Shown here: positions 41,001 to 54,061 of the stretch, in pieces
How the letters are laid out: every line of letters starts with the position of its first letter
Numbering within the stretch: the first letter of the stretch is position 1
Assembly (NCBI GenBank): GCA_964057225.1
Contig: OZ059900.1
Coordinates: 20,041,638-20,105,637, forward strand
Length of the DNA stretch: 64,000 nt
From: Auanema rhodensis
Taxonomy: Eukaryota; Nematoda; Chromadorea; Rhabditida; Rhabditidae
Direction: 5' to 3'
The notes under the pieces: generated by a model
Database searches by the model: none
Told to the model about the DNA's origin: nothing
The model's input: only the letters and a program-made list of their open reading frames with translations
Position numbers and translations under genes: made by a program

Positions 41001-41922
41001 ATTTTTGTTCATATGAGTCGTCAAATGCAACGAATTTCAGCGTGTTACATACTAAAATGAAACATTTTACATGCTGAACACTAGAAAAATACAAAAACAT
41101 AGTATTTCCCATGAGAAATATTTTATTATGCTGGAAAACCAGTTTTTGGAAATTTCGCTGTAAACAAGGTTTTGACTTATGATTTCATGTGTTCAAACTC
41201 ATGCAATGTCAATGAAACCTAGCTCAAAATTGTTCGTACAACGTCTAGTTCCACTTTCACGACAAAAAAACAGGGGTTAGAAAATTAAGGAAATTATCAT
41301 ATTCTGAGGGCACGCCCCTTATGGCTAATATTGATTAAATCGATTTTTGTTCATATGAGTCGTCAAATGCAACGAATTTCAGCGTGTTACATACTAAAAT
41401 GAAGCATTTTACATGCTGAACACTGGAAAAATACAAAAACACAGTATTTCCCATGAGAAATATTTTATTATGCTGGAAAACCAGTTTTTGGAAATTTCGC
41501 TGTAAACAAGGTTTTGACTTACGATTTCATGTGTTCAAACTCATGCAATGTCAATGAAACCTAGCTCAAAATTGTTCGTACAACGTCTAGTTCCACTTTC
41601 ACGACAAAAAAACAGGGGTTAGAAAATTAAGGAAATTAGCATATTCTGAGGGCACGCCCCTTATGGCTAATATTGATTAAATCGATTTTTGTTCATATGA
41701 GTCGTCAAATGCAACGAATTTCAGCGTGTTACATACTAAAATGAAACATTTTACATGCTGAACACTAGAAAAATACAAAAACATAGTATTTCCCATGAGA
41801 AATATTTTATTATGCTGGAAAACCAGTTTTTGGAAATTTCGCTGTAAACAAGGTTTTGACTTACGATTTCATGTGTTCAAACTCATGCAATGTCAATGAA
41901 ACCTAGCTCAAAATTGTTCGTA

Positions 41923-42260
41923 CAACGTCTAGTTCCACTTTCACGACAAAAAAACAGGGGTTAGAAAATTAAGGAAATTAGCATATTCTGAGGGCCCCTT
42001 ATGGCTAATATTGATTAAATCGATTTTTGTTCATATGAGTCGTCAAATGCAACGAATTTCAGCGTGTTACATACTAAAATGAAGCATTTTACATGCTGAA
42101 CACTAGAAAAATACAAAAACACAGTATTTCCCATGAGAAATATTTTATTATGCTGGAAAACCAGTTTTTGGAAATTTCGCTGTAAACAAGGTTTTGACTT
42201 ACGATTTCATGTGTTCAAACTCATGCAATGTCAATGAAACCTAGCTCAAAATAGTTCGTA
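41923..42260 (+). repeat. Monomer with 4-bp deletion in the GC-rich island
   Basis: The stretch gagggcacgccccttatgg is shortened to gagggccccttatgg, giving a 338-bp unit. The same monomer ends with atagttcg in place of attgttcg. It is otherwise a consensus-type copy. Confidence 0.93.
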
Positions 42261-44312
42261 CAACGTCTAGTTCCACTTTCACGACAAAAAAACAGGGGGT
42301 AGAAAATTAGGGAAATTAGCATATTCTGAGGGCACGCCCCTTATGGCTAATATTGATTAAATCGATTTTTGTTCATATGAGTCGTCAAATGCAACGAATT
42401 TCAGCGTGTTACATACTAAAATGAAGCATTTTACATGCTGAACACTAGAAAAATACAAAAACACAGTATTTCCCATGAGAAATATTTTATTATGCTGGAA
42501 AACCAGTTTTTGGAAATTTCGCTGTAAACAAGGTTTTGACTTACGATTTCATGTGTTCAAACTCATGCAATGTCAATGAAACCTAGCTCAAAATTGTTCG
42601 TACAACGTCTAGTTCCACTTTCACGACAAAAAAACAGGGGTTAGAAAATTAAGGAAATTAGCATATTCTGAGGGCACGCCGTTTATGGCTAATATTGATT
42701 AAATCGATTTTTGTTCATATGAGTCGTCAAATGCAACGAATTTCAGCGTGTTACATACTAAAATGAAACATTTTACATGCTGAACACTAGAAAAATACAA
42801 AAACATAGTATTTCCCATGAGAAATATTTTATTATGCTGGAAAACCAGTTTTTGGAAATTTCGCTGTAAACAAGGTTTTGACTTACGATTTCATGTGTTC
42901 AAACTTATGCAATGTCAATGAAACCTAGCTCAAAATTGTTCGTACAACGTCTAGTTCCACTTTCACGACAAAAAAACAGGGGTTAGAAAATTAAGGAAAT
43001 TATCATATTCTGAGGGCACGCCCCTTATGGCTAATATTGATTAAATCGATTTTTGTTCATATGAGTCGTCAAATGCAACGAATTTCAGCGTGTTACATAC
43101 TAAAATGAAGCATTTTACATGCTGAACACTAGAAAAATACAAAAACACAGTATTTCCCATGAGAAATATTTTATTATGCTGGAAAACCAGTTTTTGGAAA
43201 TTTCGCTGTAAACAAGGTTTTGACTTACGATTTCATGTGTTCAAACTCATGCAATGTCAATGAAACCTAGCTCAAAATTGTTCGTACAACGTCTAGTTCC
43301 ACTTTCACGACAAAAAAACAGGGGGTAGAAAATTAGGGAAATTAGCATATTCTGAGGGCACGCCCCTTATGGCTAATATTGATTAAATCGATTTTTGTTC
43401 ATATGAGTCGTCAAATGCAACGAATTTCAGCGTGTTACATACTAAAATGAAGCATTTTACATGCTGAACACTAGAAAAATACAAAAACACAGTATTTCCC
43501 ATGAGAAATATTTTATTATGCTGGAAAACCAGTTTTTGGAAATTTCGCTGTAAACAAGGTTTTGACTTACGATTTCATGTGTTCAAACTCATGCAATGTC
43601 AATGAAACCTAGCTCAAAATTGTTCGTACAACGTCTAGTTCCACTTTCACGACAAAAAAACAGGGGTTAGAAAATTAAGGAAATTAGCATATTCTGAGGG
43701 CACGCCGTTTATGGCTAATATTGATTAAATCGATTTTTGTTCATATGAGTCGTCAAATGCAACGAATTTCAGCGTGTTACATACTAAAATGAAACATTTT
43801 ACATGCTGAACACTAGAAAAATACAAAAACATAGTATTTCCCATGAGAAATATTTTATTATGCTGGAAAACCAGTTTTTGGAAATTTCGCTGTAAACAAG
43901 GTTTTGACTTACGATTTCATGTGTTCAAACTTATGCAATGTCAATGAAACCTAGCTCAAAATTGTTCGTACAACGTCTAGTTCCACTTTCACGACAAAAA
44001 AACAGGGGTTAGAAAATTAAGGAAATTATCATATTCTGAGGGCACGCCCCTTATGGCTAATATTGATTAAATCGATTTTTGTTCATATGAGTCGTCAAAT
44101 GCAACGAATTTCAGCGTGTTACATACTAAAATGAAGCATTTTACATGCTGAACACTAGAAAAATACAAAAACACAGTATTTCCCATGAGAAATATTTTAT
44201 TATGCTGGAAAACCAGTTTTTGGAAATTTCGCTGTAAACAAGGTTTTGACTTACGATTTCATGTGTTCAAACTCATGCAATGTCAATGAAACCTAGCTCA
44301 AAATTGTTCGTA
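42261..44312 (+). repeat. Higher-order repeat: 3-mer (1026 bp) x 2
   Basis: 42261-43286 and 43287-44312 repeat: (1) gggggtag/attaggg, (2) ccgttt/gaaacatt/catagt with aaacttatg, (3) attatcat. The copies look identical by eye. Related pairs (ccgttt type then attatcat) flank this block at 40897-41580 and 44997-45680 in diverged form, so the trimer may be part of an older, wider pattern. Confidence 0.9.
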
Positions 44313-46706
44313 CAACGTCTAGTTCCACTTTCACGACAGAAAAACAGGGGTTAGAAAATTAAGGAAATTAGCATATTCTGAGGGCACGCCCCTTATGGCT
44401 AATATTGATTAAACCGATTTTTGTTCATATGAGTCGTCAAATGCAACGAATTTCAGCGTGTTACATACTAAAATGAAGCATTTTACATGCTGAACACTAG
44501 AAAAATACAAAAACACAGTATTTCCCATGAGAAATATTTTATTATGCTGGAAAACCAGTTTTTGGAAATTTCGCTGTAAACAAGGTTTTGACTTACGATT
44601 TCATGTGTTCAAACTCATGCAATGTCAATGAAACCTAGCTCAAAATTGTTCGTACAACGTCTAGTTCCACTTTCACGACAAAAAAACAGGGGTTAGAAAA
44701 TTAAGGAAATTAGCATATTCTGAGGGCACGCCCCTTATGGCTAATATTGATTAAATCGATTTTTGTTCATATGAGTCGTCAAATGCAACGAATTTCAGCG
44801 TGTTACATACTAAAATGAAGCATTTTACATGCTGAACACTAGAAAAATACAAAAACACAGTATTTCCCATGAGAAATATTTTATTATGCTGGAAAACCAG
44901 TTTTTGGAAATATCGCTGTAAACAAGGTTTTGACTTACGATTTCATGTGTTCAAACTCATGCAATGTCAATGAAACCTAGCTCAAAATTGTTCGTACAAC
45001 GTCTAGTTCCACTTTCACGACAAAAAAACAGGGGTTAGAAAATTAAGGAAATTAGCATATTCTGAGGGCACGCCGTTTATGGCTAATATTGATTAAATCG
45101 ATTTTTGTTCATATGAGTCGTCAAATGCAACGAATTTCAGCGTGTTACATACTAAAATGAAACATTTTACATGCTGAACACTAGAAAAATACAAAAACAT
45201 AGTATTTCCCATGAGAAATATTTTATTATGCTGGAAAACCAGTTTTTGGAAATTTCGCTGTAAACAAGGTTTTGACTTACGATTTCATGTGTTCAAACTC
45301 ATGCAATGTCAATGAAACCTAGCTCAAAATTGTTCGTACAACGTCTAGTTCCACTTTCACGACAAAAAAACAGGGGTTAGAAAATTAAGGAAATTATCAT
45401 ATTCTGAGGGCACGCCCCTTATGGCTAATATTGATTAAATCGATTTTTGTTCATATGAGTCGTCAAATGCAACGAATTTCAGCGTGTTACATACTAAAAT
45501 GAACCATTTTACATGCTGAACACTAGAAAAATACAAAAACACAGTATTTCTCATGAGAAATATTTTATTATGCTGGAAAACCAGTTTTTGGAAATTTCGC
45601 TGTAAACAAGGTTTTGACTTACGATTTCATGTGTTCAAACTCATGCAATGTCAATGAAACCTAGCTCAAAATTGTTCGTACAACGTCTAGTTCCACTTTC
45701 ACGACAAAAAAACAGGGGGTAGAAAATTAGGGAAATTAGCATATTCTGAGGGCACGCCCCTTATGGCTAATATTGATTAAATCGATTTTTGTTCATATGA
45801 GTCGTCAAATGCAACGAATTTCAGCGTGTTACATACTAAAATGAAGCATTTTACATGCTGAACACTAGAAAAATACAAAAACACAGTATTTCCCATGAGA
45901 AATATTTTATTATGCTGGAAAACCAGTTTTTGGAAATTTCGCTGTAAACAAGGTTTTGACTTACGATTTCATGTGTTCAAACTCATGCAATGTCAATGAA
46001 ACCTAGCTCAAAATTGTTCGTACAACGTCTAGTTCCACTTTCACGACAAAAAAACAGGGGTTAGAAAATTAAGGAAATTAGCATATTCTGAGGGCACGCC
46101 GTTTATGGCTAATATTGATTAAATCGATTTTTGTTCATATGAGTCGTCAAATGCAACGAATTTCAGCGTGTTACATACTAAAATGAAGCATTTTACATGC
46201 TGAACACTAGAAAAATACAAAAACACAGTATTTCCCATGAGAAATATTTTATTATGCTGGAAAACCAGTTTTTGGAAATTTCGCTGTAAACAAGGTTTTG
46301 ACTTACGATTTCATGTGTTCAAACTCATGCAATGTCAATGAAACCTAGCTCAAAATTGTTCGTACAACGTCTAGTTCCACTTTCACGACAAAAAAACAGG
46401 GGTTAGAAAATTAAGGAAATTAGCATATTCTGAGGGCACGCCCCTTATGGCTAATATTGATTAAATCGATTTTTGTTCATATGAGTCGTCAAATGCAACG
46501 AATTTCAGCGTGTTACATACTAAAATGAAGCATTTTACATGCTGAACACTAGAAAAATACAAAAACACAGTATTTCCCATGAGAAATATTTTATTATGCT
46601 GGAAAACCAGTTTTTGGAAATTTCGCTGTAAACAAGGATTTGACTTACGATTTCATGTGTTCAAACTCATGCAATGTCAATGAAACCTAGCTCAAAATTG
46701 TTCGTA

Positions 46707-47048
46707 CAACGTCTAGTTCCACTTTCACGACAAAAAAACAGGGGTTAGAAAATTAAGGAAATTAGCATATTCTGAGGGCACGCCCCTTATGGCTAATATT
46801 GATTAAATCGATTTTTGTTCATATGAGTCGTCAAATGCAACGAATTTCAGCGTGTTACATACTAAAATGAAGCATTTTACATGCTGAACACTAGAAAAAT
46901 ACAAAAACACAGTATTTCCCATGAGAAATATTTTATTATGCTGGAAAACCAGTTTTTGGAAATTTCGCTGTAAACAAGGTTTTGACTTACGATTTCATGT
47001 GTTCAAACTCATGCAATGTCAATGAAACCTAGCTCAAAATTGTTCGTA
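46707..47048 (+). repeat. Reference (consensus-like) 342-bp monomer
   Basis: This copy and the next two (47049-47390, 47391-47732) look identical by eye and carry the majority base at every diagnostic site, so they serve as the consensus. Landmarks by phase: a seven-A tract at 26-32; a GC-rich island around 70-80 (ggcacgcccc); palindrome aaatcgattt at 99-108 containing ClaI site ATCGAT (101-106); NdeI site CATATG at 114-119; a small inverted repeat agcat/atgct around 166-180; a dyad AAAAC-ca-GTTTT at 239-250; and a direct CAATG pair near 308-318. Variation clusters in phases 5-170, while phases of about 186-289 change rarely. No protein or RNA product is supported. Confidence 0.95.
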
Positions 47049-48074
47049 CAACGTCTAGTTCCACTTTCACGACAAAAAAACAGGGGTTAGAAAATTAAGG
47101 AAATTAGCATATTCTGAGGGCACGCCCCTTATGGCTAATATTGATTAAATCGATTTTTGTTCATATGAGTCGTCAAATGCAACGAATTTCAGCGTGTTAC
47201 ATACTAAAATGAAGCATTTTACATGCTGAACACTAGAAAAATACAAAAACACAGTATTTCCCATGAGAAATATTTTATTATGCTGGAAAACCAGTTTTTG
47301 GAAATTTCGCTGTAAACAAGGTTTTGACTTACGATTTCATGTGTTCAAACTCATGCAATGTCAATGAAACCTAGCTCAAAATTGTTCGTACAACGTCTAG
47401 TTCCACTTTCACGACAAAAAAACAGGGGTTAGAAAATTAAGGAAATTAGCATATTCTGAGGGCACGCCCCTTATGGCTAATATTGATTAAATCGATTTTT
47501 GTTCATATGAGTCGTCAAATGCAACGAATTTCAGCGTGTTACATACTAAAATGAAGCATTTTACATGCTGAACACTAGAAAAATACAAAAACACAGTATT
47601 TCCCATGAGAAATATTTTATTATGCTGGAAAACCAGTTTTTGGAAATTTCGCTGTAAACAAGGTTTTGACTTACGATTTCATGTGTTCAAACTCATGCAA
47701 TGTCAATGAAACCTAGCTCAAAATTGTTCGTACAACGTCTAGTTCCACTTTCACGACAAAAAAACAGGGGTTAGAAAATTAAGGAAATTAGCATATTCTG
47801 AGGGCACGCCCCTTATGGCTAATATTGATTAAATCGATTTTTGTTCATATGAGTCGTCAAATGCAACGAATTTCAGCGTGTTACATACTAAAATGAATCA
47901 TTTTACATGCTGAACACTAGAAAAATACAAAAACACAGTATTTCCCATGAGAAATATTTTATTATGCTGGAAAACCAGTTTTTGGAAATTTCGCTGTAAA
48001 CAAGGTTTTGACTTACGATTTCATGTGTTCAAACTCATGCAATGTCAATGAAACCTAGCTCAAAATTGTTCGTA

Positions 48075-51000
48075 CAACGTCTAGTTCCACTTTCACGACA
48101 AAAAAACAGGGGTTAGAAAATTAAGGAAATTAGCATATTCTGAGGGCACGCCCCTTATGGCTAATATTGATTAAATCGATTTTTGTTCATATGAGTCGTC
48201 AAATGCAACGAATTTCAGCGTGTCACATACTAAAATGAAGCATTTTACATGCTGAACACTAGAAAAATACAAAAACACAGTATTTCCCATGAGAAATATT
48301 TTATTATGCTGGAAAACCAGTTTTTGGAAATTTCGCTGTAAACAAGGTTTTGACTTACGATTTCATGTGTTCAAACTCATGCAATGTCAATGAAACCTAG
48401 CTCAAAATTGTTCGTACAACGTCTAGTTCCACTTTCACGACAAAAAAACAGGGGTTAGAAAATTAAGGAAATTAGCATATTCTGAGGGCACGCCCCTTAT
48501 GGCTAATATTGATTAAATCGATTTTTGTTCATATGAGTCGTCAAATGCAACGAATTTCAGCGTGTTACATACTAAAATGAAGCATTTTACATGCTGAACA
48601 CTAGAAAAATACAAAAACACAGTATTTCCCATGAGAAATATTTTATTATGCTGGAAAACCAGTTTTTGGAAATTTCGCTGTAAACAAGGTTTTGACTTAC
48701 GATTTCATGTGTTCAAACTCATGCAATGTCAATGAAACCTAGCTCAAAATTGTTCGTACAACGTCTAGTTCCACTTTCACGACAAAAAAACAGGGGTTAG
48801 AAAATTAAGGAAATTAGCATATTCTGAGGGCACGCCCCTTATGGCTCATATTGATTAAATCGATTTTTGTTCATATGAGTCGTCAAATGCAACGAATTTC
48901 AGCGTGTTACATACTAAAATGAAGCATTTCACATGCTGAACACTAGAAAAATACAAAAACACAGTATTTCCCATGAGAAATATTTTATTATGCTGGAAAA
49001 CCAGTTTTTGGAAATTTCGCTGTAAACAAGGTTTTGACTTACGATTTCATGTGTTCAAACTCATGCAATGTCAATGAAACCTAGCTCAAAATTGTTCGTA
49101 CAACGTCTAGTTCCACTTTCACGACAAAAAAACAGGGGTTAGAAAATTAAGGAAATTAGCATATTCTGAGGGCACGCCCCTTATGGCTAATATTGATTAA
49201 ATCGATTTTTGTTCATATGAGTCGTCAAATGCAACGAATTTCAGCGTGTTACATACTAAAATGAAGCATTTTACATGCTGAACACTAGAAAAATACAAAA
49301 ACACAGTATTTCCCATGAGAAATATTTTATTATGCTGGAAAACCAGTTTTTGGAAATTTCGCTGTAAACAAGGTTTTGACTTACGATTTCATGTGTTCAA
49401 ACTCATGCAATGTCAATGAAACCTAGCTCAAAATTGTTCGTACAACGTCTAGTTCCACTTTCACGACAAAAAAACAGGGGTTAGAAAATTAAGGAAATTA
49501 GCATATTCTGAGGGCACGCCCCTTATGGCTAATATTGATTAAATCGATTTTTGTTCATATGAGTCGTCAAATGCAACGAATTTCAGCGTGTTACATACTA
49601 AAATGAAGCATTTTACATGCTGAACACTAGAAAAATACAAAAACACAGTATTTCCCATGAGAAATATTTTATTATGCTGGAAAACCAGTTTTTGGAAATT
49701 TCGCTGTAAACAAGGTTTTGACTTACGATTTCATGTGTTCAAACTCATGCAATGTCAATGAAACCTAGCTCAAAATTGTTCGTACAACGTCTAGTTCCAC
49801 TTTCACGACAAAAAAACAGGGGTTAGAAAATTAAGGAAATTAGCATATTCTGAGGGCACGCCCCTTATGGCTAATATTGATTAAATCGATTTTTGTTCAT
49901 ATGAGTCGTCAAATGCAACGAATTTCAGCGTGTTACATACTAAAATGAAGCATTTTACATGCTGAACACTAGAAAAATACAAAAACACAGTATTTCCCAT
50001 GAGAAATATTTTATTAAGCTGGAAAACCAGTTTTTGGAAATTTCGCTGTAAACAAGGTTTTGACTTACGATTTCATGTGTTCAAACTCATGCAATGTCAA
50101 TGAAACCTAGCTCAAAATTGTTCGTACAACGTCTAGTTCCACTTTCACGACAGAAAAACAGGGGTTAGAAAATTAGGGAAATTAGCATATTCTGAGGGCA
50201 CGCCCCTTATGGCTAATATTGATTAAATCGATTTTTGTTCATATGAGTCGTCAAATGCAACGAATTTCAGCGTGTTACATACTAAAATGAAGCATTTTAC
50301 ATGCTGAACACTAGAAAAATACAAAAACACAGTATTTCCCATGAGAAATATTTTATTATGCTGGAAAACCAGTTTTTGGAAATTTCGCTGTAAACAAGGT
50401 TTTGACTTACGATTTCATGTGTTCAAACTCATGCAATGTCAATGAAACCTAGCTCAAAATTGTTCGTACAACGTCTAGTTCCACTTTCACGACAAAAAAA
50501 CAGGGGTTAGAAAATTAAGGAAATTAGCATATTCTGAGGGCACGCCCCTTATGGCTAATATTGATTAAATCGATTTTTGTTCATATGAGTCGTCAAATGC
50601 AACGAATTTCAGCGTGTCACATACTAAAATGAAGCATTTTACATGCTGAACACTAGAAAAATACAAAAACACAGTATTTCCCATGAGAAATATTTTATTA
50701 TGCTGGAAAACCAGTTTTTGGAAATTTCGCTGTAAACAAGGTTTTGACTTACGATTTCATGTGTTCAAACTCATGCAATGTCAATGAAACCTAGCTCAAA
50801 ATTGTTCGTACAACGTCTAGTTCCACTTTCACGACAAAAAAACAGGGGTTAGAAAATTAAGGAAATTAGCATATTCTGAGGGCACGCCCCTTATGGCTAA
50901 TATTGATTAAATCGATTTTTGTTCATATGAGTCGTCAAATGCAACGAATTTCAGCGTGTTACATACTAAAATGAAGCATTTTACATGCTGAACACTAGAA

Positions 51001-52862
51001 AAATACAAAAACACAGTATTTCCCATGAGAAATATTTTATTATGCTGGAAAACCAGTTTTTGGAAATTTCGCTGTAAACAAGGTTTTGACTTACGATTTC
51101 ATGTGTTCAAACTCATGCAATGTCAATGAAACCTAGCTCAAAATTGTTCGTACAACGTCTAGTTCCACTTTCACGACAAAAAAACAGGGGTTAGAAAATT
51201 AAGGAAATTAGCATATTCTGAGGGCACGCCCCTTATGGCTCATATTGATTAAATCGATTTTTGTTCATATGAGTCGTCAAATGCAACGAATTTCAGCGTG
51301 TTACATACTAAAATGAAGCATTTCACATGCTGAACACTAGAAAAATACAAAAACACAGTATTTCCCATGAGAAATATTTTATTATGCTGGAAAACCAGTT
51401 TTTGGAAATTTCGCTGTAAACAAGGTTTTGACTTACGATTTCATGTGTTCAAACTCATGCAATGTCAATGAAACCTAGCTCAAAATTGTTCGTACAACGT
51501 CTAGTTCCACTTTCACGACAAAAAAACAGGGGTTAGAAAATTAAGGAAATTAGCATATTCTGAGGGCACGCCCCTTATGGCTAATATTGATTAAATCGAT
51601 TTTTGTTCATATGAGTCGTCAAATGCAACGAATTTCAGCGTGTTACATACTAAAATGAAGCATTTTACATGCTGAACACTAGAAAAATACAAAAACACAG
51701 TATTTCCCATGAGAAATATTTTATTATGCTGGAAAACCAGTTTTTGGAAATTTCGCTGTAAACAAGGTTTTGACTTACGATTTCATGTGTTCAAACTCAT
51801 GCAATGTCAATGAAACCTAGCTCAAAATTGTTCGTACAACGTCTAGTTCCACTTTCACGACAAAAAAACAGGGGTTAGAAAATTAAGGAAATTAGCATAT
51901 TCTGAGGGCACGCCCCTTATGGCTAATATTGATTAAATCGATTTTTGTTCATATGAGTCGTCAAATGCAACGAATTTCAGCGTGTTACATACTAAAATGA
52001 AGCATTTTACATGCTGAACACTAGAAAAATACAAAAACACAGTATTTCCCATGAGAAATATTTTATTATGCTGGAAAACCAGTTTTTGGAAATTTCGCTG
52101 TAAACAAGGTTTTGACTTACGATTTCATGTGTTCAAACTCATGCAATGTCAATGAAACCTAGCTCAAAATTGTTCGTACAACGTCTAGTTCCACTTTCAC
52201 GACAAAAAAACAGGGGTTAGAAAATTAAGGAAATTAGCATATTCTGAGGGCACGCCCCTTATGGCTAATATTGATTAAATCGATTTTTGTTCATATGAGT
52301 CGTCAAATGCAACGAATTTCAGCGTGTTACATACTAAAATGAAGCATTTTACATGCTGAACACTAGAAAAATACAAAAACACAGTATTTCCCATGAGAAA
52401 TATTTTATTAAGCTGGAAAACCAGTTTTTGGAAATTTCGCTGTAAACAAGGTTTTGACTTACGATTTCATGTGTTCAAACTCATGCAATGTCAATGAAAC
52501 CTAGCTCAAAATTGTTCGTACAACGTCTAGTTCCACTTTCACGACAGAAAAACAGGGGTTAGAAAATTAGGGAAATTAGCATATTCTGAGGGCACGCCCC
52601 TTATGGCTAATATTGATTAAATCGATTTTTGTTCATATGAGTCGTCAAATGCAACGAATTTCAGCGTGTTACATACTAAAATGAAGCATTTTACATGCTG
52701 AACACTAGAAAAATACAAAAACACAGTATTTCCCATGAGAAATATTTTATTATGCTGGAAAACCAGTTTTTGGAAATTTCGCTGTAAACAAGGTTTTGAC
52801 TTACGATTTCATGTGTTCAAACTCATGCAATGTCAATGAAACCTAGCTCAAAATTGTTTGTA
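48075..52862 (+). repeat. Higher-order repeat: 7-mer (2394 bp) x 2
   Basis: 48075-50468 and 50469-52862 share the ordered markers gtgtcacat (monomer 1), ggctcatatt with catttcacatg (monomer 3), ttattaagctgg (monomer 6) and cgacagaaaa with attaggg (monomer 7), with consensus monomers 2, 4 and 5 between. The clearest difference seen is attgtttgtac at the end of the second copy. This is the longest clean tandem HOR unit in the window. Confidence 0.93.
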
Positions 52863-53719
52863 CAACGTCTAGTTCCACTTTCACGACAAAAAAACAGGGG
52901 TTAGAAAATTAAGGAAATTAGCATATTCTGAGGGCACGCCCCTTATGGCTAATATTGATTAAATCGATTTTTGTTCATATGAGTCGTCAAATGCAACGAA
53001 TTTCAGCGTGTTACATACTAAAATGAAGCATTTTACATGCTGAACACTAGAAAAATACAAAAACACAGTATTTCCCATGAGAAATATTTTATTATGCTGG
53101 AAAACCAGTTTTTGGAAATTTCGCTGTAAACAAGGTTTTGACTTACGATTTCATGTGTTCAAACTCATGCAATGTCAATGAAACCTAGCTCAAAATTGTT
53201 CGTACAACGTCTAGTTCCACTTTCACGACAGAAAAACAGGGGTTAGAAAATTAGGGAAATTAGCATATTCTGAGGGCACGCCCCTTATGGCTAATATTGA
53301 TTAAATCGATTTTTGTTCATATGAGTCGTCAAATGCAACGAATTTCAGCGTGTTACATACTAAAATGAAGCATTTTACATGCTGAACACTAGAAAAATAC
53401 AAAAACACAGTATTTCCCATGAGAAATATTTTATTATGCTGGAAAACCAGTTTTTGGAAATTTCGCTGTAAACAAGGTTTTGACTTACGATTTCATGTGT
53501 TCAAACTCATGCAATGTCAATGAAACCTAGCTCAAAATTGTTCGTACAACGTCTAGTTCCACTTTCACGACAAAAAAACAGGGGTTAGAAAATTAAGGAA
53601 ATTAGCATATTCTGAGGGCACGCCCCTTATGGCTAATATTGATTAAATCGATTTTTGTTACGATTTCATGTGTTCAAACTCATGCAATGTCAATGAAACC
53701 TAGCTCAAAATTGTTCGTA
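52179..53719 (+). repeat. Block duplication, copy 1 (paralogous to 58166-59875)
   Basis: The monomer order taagctgg; cgacagaaaa/attaggg ending in tttgtac; consensus; cgacagaaaa/attaggg; consensus matches 58166-59875, 5987 bp downstream. In this copy the fifth monomer is cut to 173 bp by a 169-bp deletion that the other copy lacks. Confidence 0.85.
53547..53719 (+). repeat. Half-length monomer (173 bp) with 169-bp deletion
   Basis: At about 53660, gatttttgtt (phase 113) joins directly to acgatttcatgtg (phase 283), removing 169 bp; the bases tt are shared at the junction. The remainder is close to half a monomer. The counterpart at 59534-59875 is full length, so this is a derived deletion. It removes the NdeI site and the CENP-B-box-like stretch of this copy. 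Confidence 0.95.
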
Positions 53720-54061
53720 CAACGTCTAGTTCCACTTTCACGACAGAAAAACAGGGGTTAGAAAATTAGGGAAATTAGCATATTCTGAGGGCACGCCCCT
53801 TATGGCTAATATTGATTAAATCGATTTTTGTTCATATGAGTCGTCAAATGCAACGAATTTCAGCGTGTTACATACTAAAATGAAGCATTTTACATGCTGA
53901 ACACTAGAAAAATACAAAAACACAGTATTTCCCATGAGAAATATTTTATTATGCTGGAAAACCAGTTTTTGGAAATTTCGCTGTAAACAAGGTTTTGACT
54001 TACGATTTCATGTGTTCAAACTCATGAAATGTCAATGAAACTTAGCTCAAAAATGTTCGTA

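Larger units (their letters stand above)
33165..46706 (+). repeat. Array zone E: ccgttt types without tcggc, plus gggggtag types
   Basis: Monomers 98-137. The ccgttt type persists (12 more copies, the last at 46023), now often with the ordinary gaagcatt in place of gaaacatt. The tcggc variant is gone. Gggggtag plus attaggg monomers are frequent. Local markers include attatcat (41239, 42945, 43971, 45339), aaacttatg (42603, 43629) and aacaaatttt (two copies, each one base short: 35769 and 37820). The zone contains a fused monomer at 34533-35084, a 4-bp deletion at 41923-42260 and a two-copy 3-mer HOR at 42261-44312. Confidence 0.85.
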
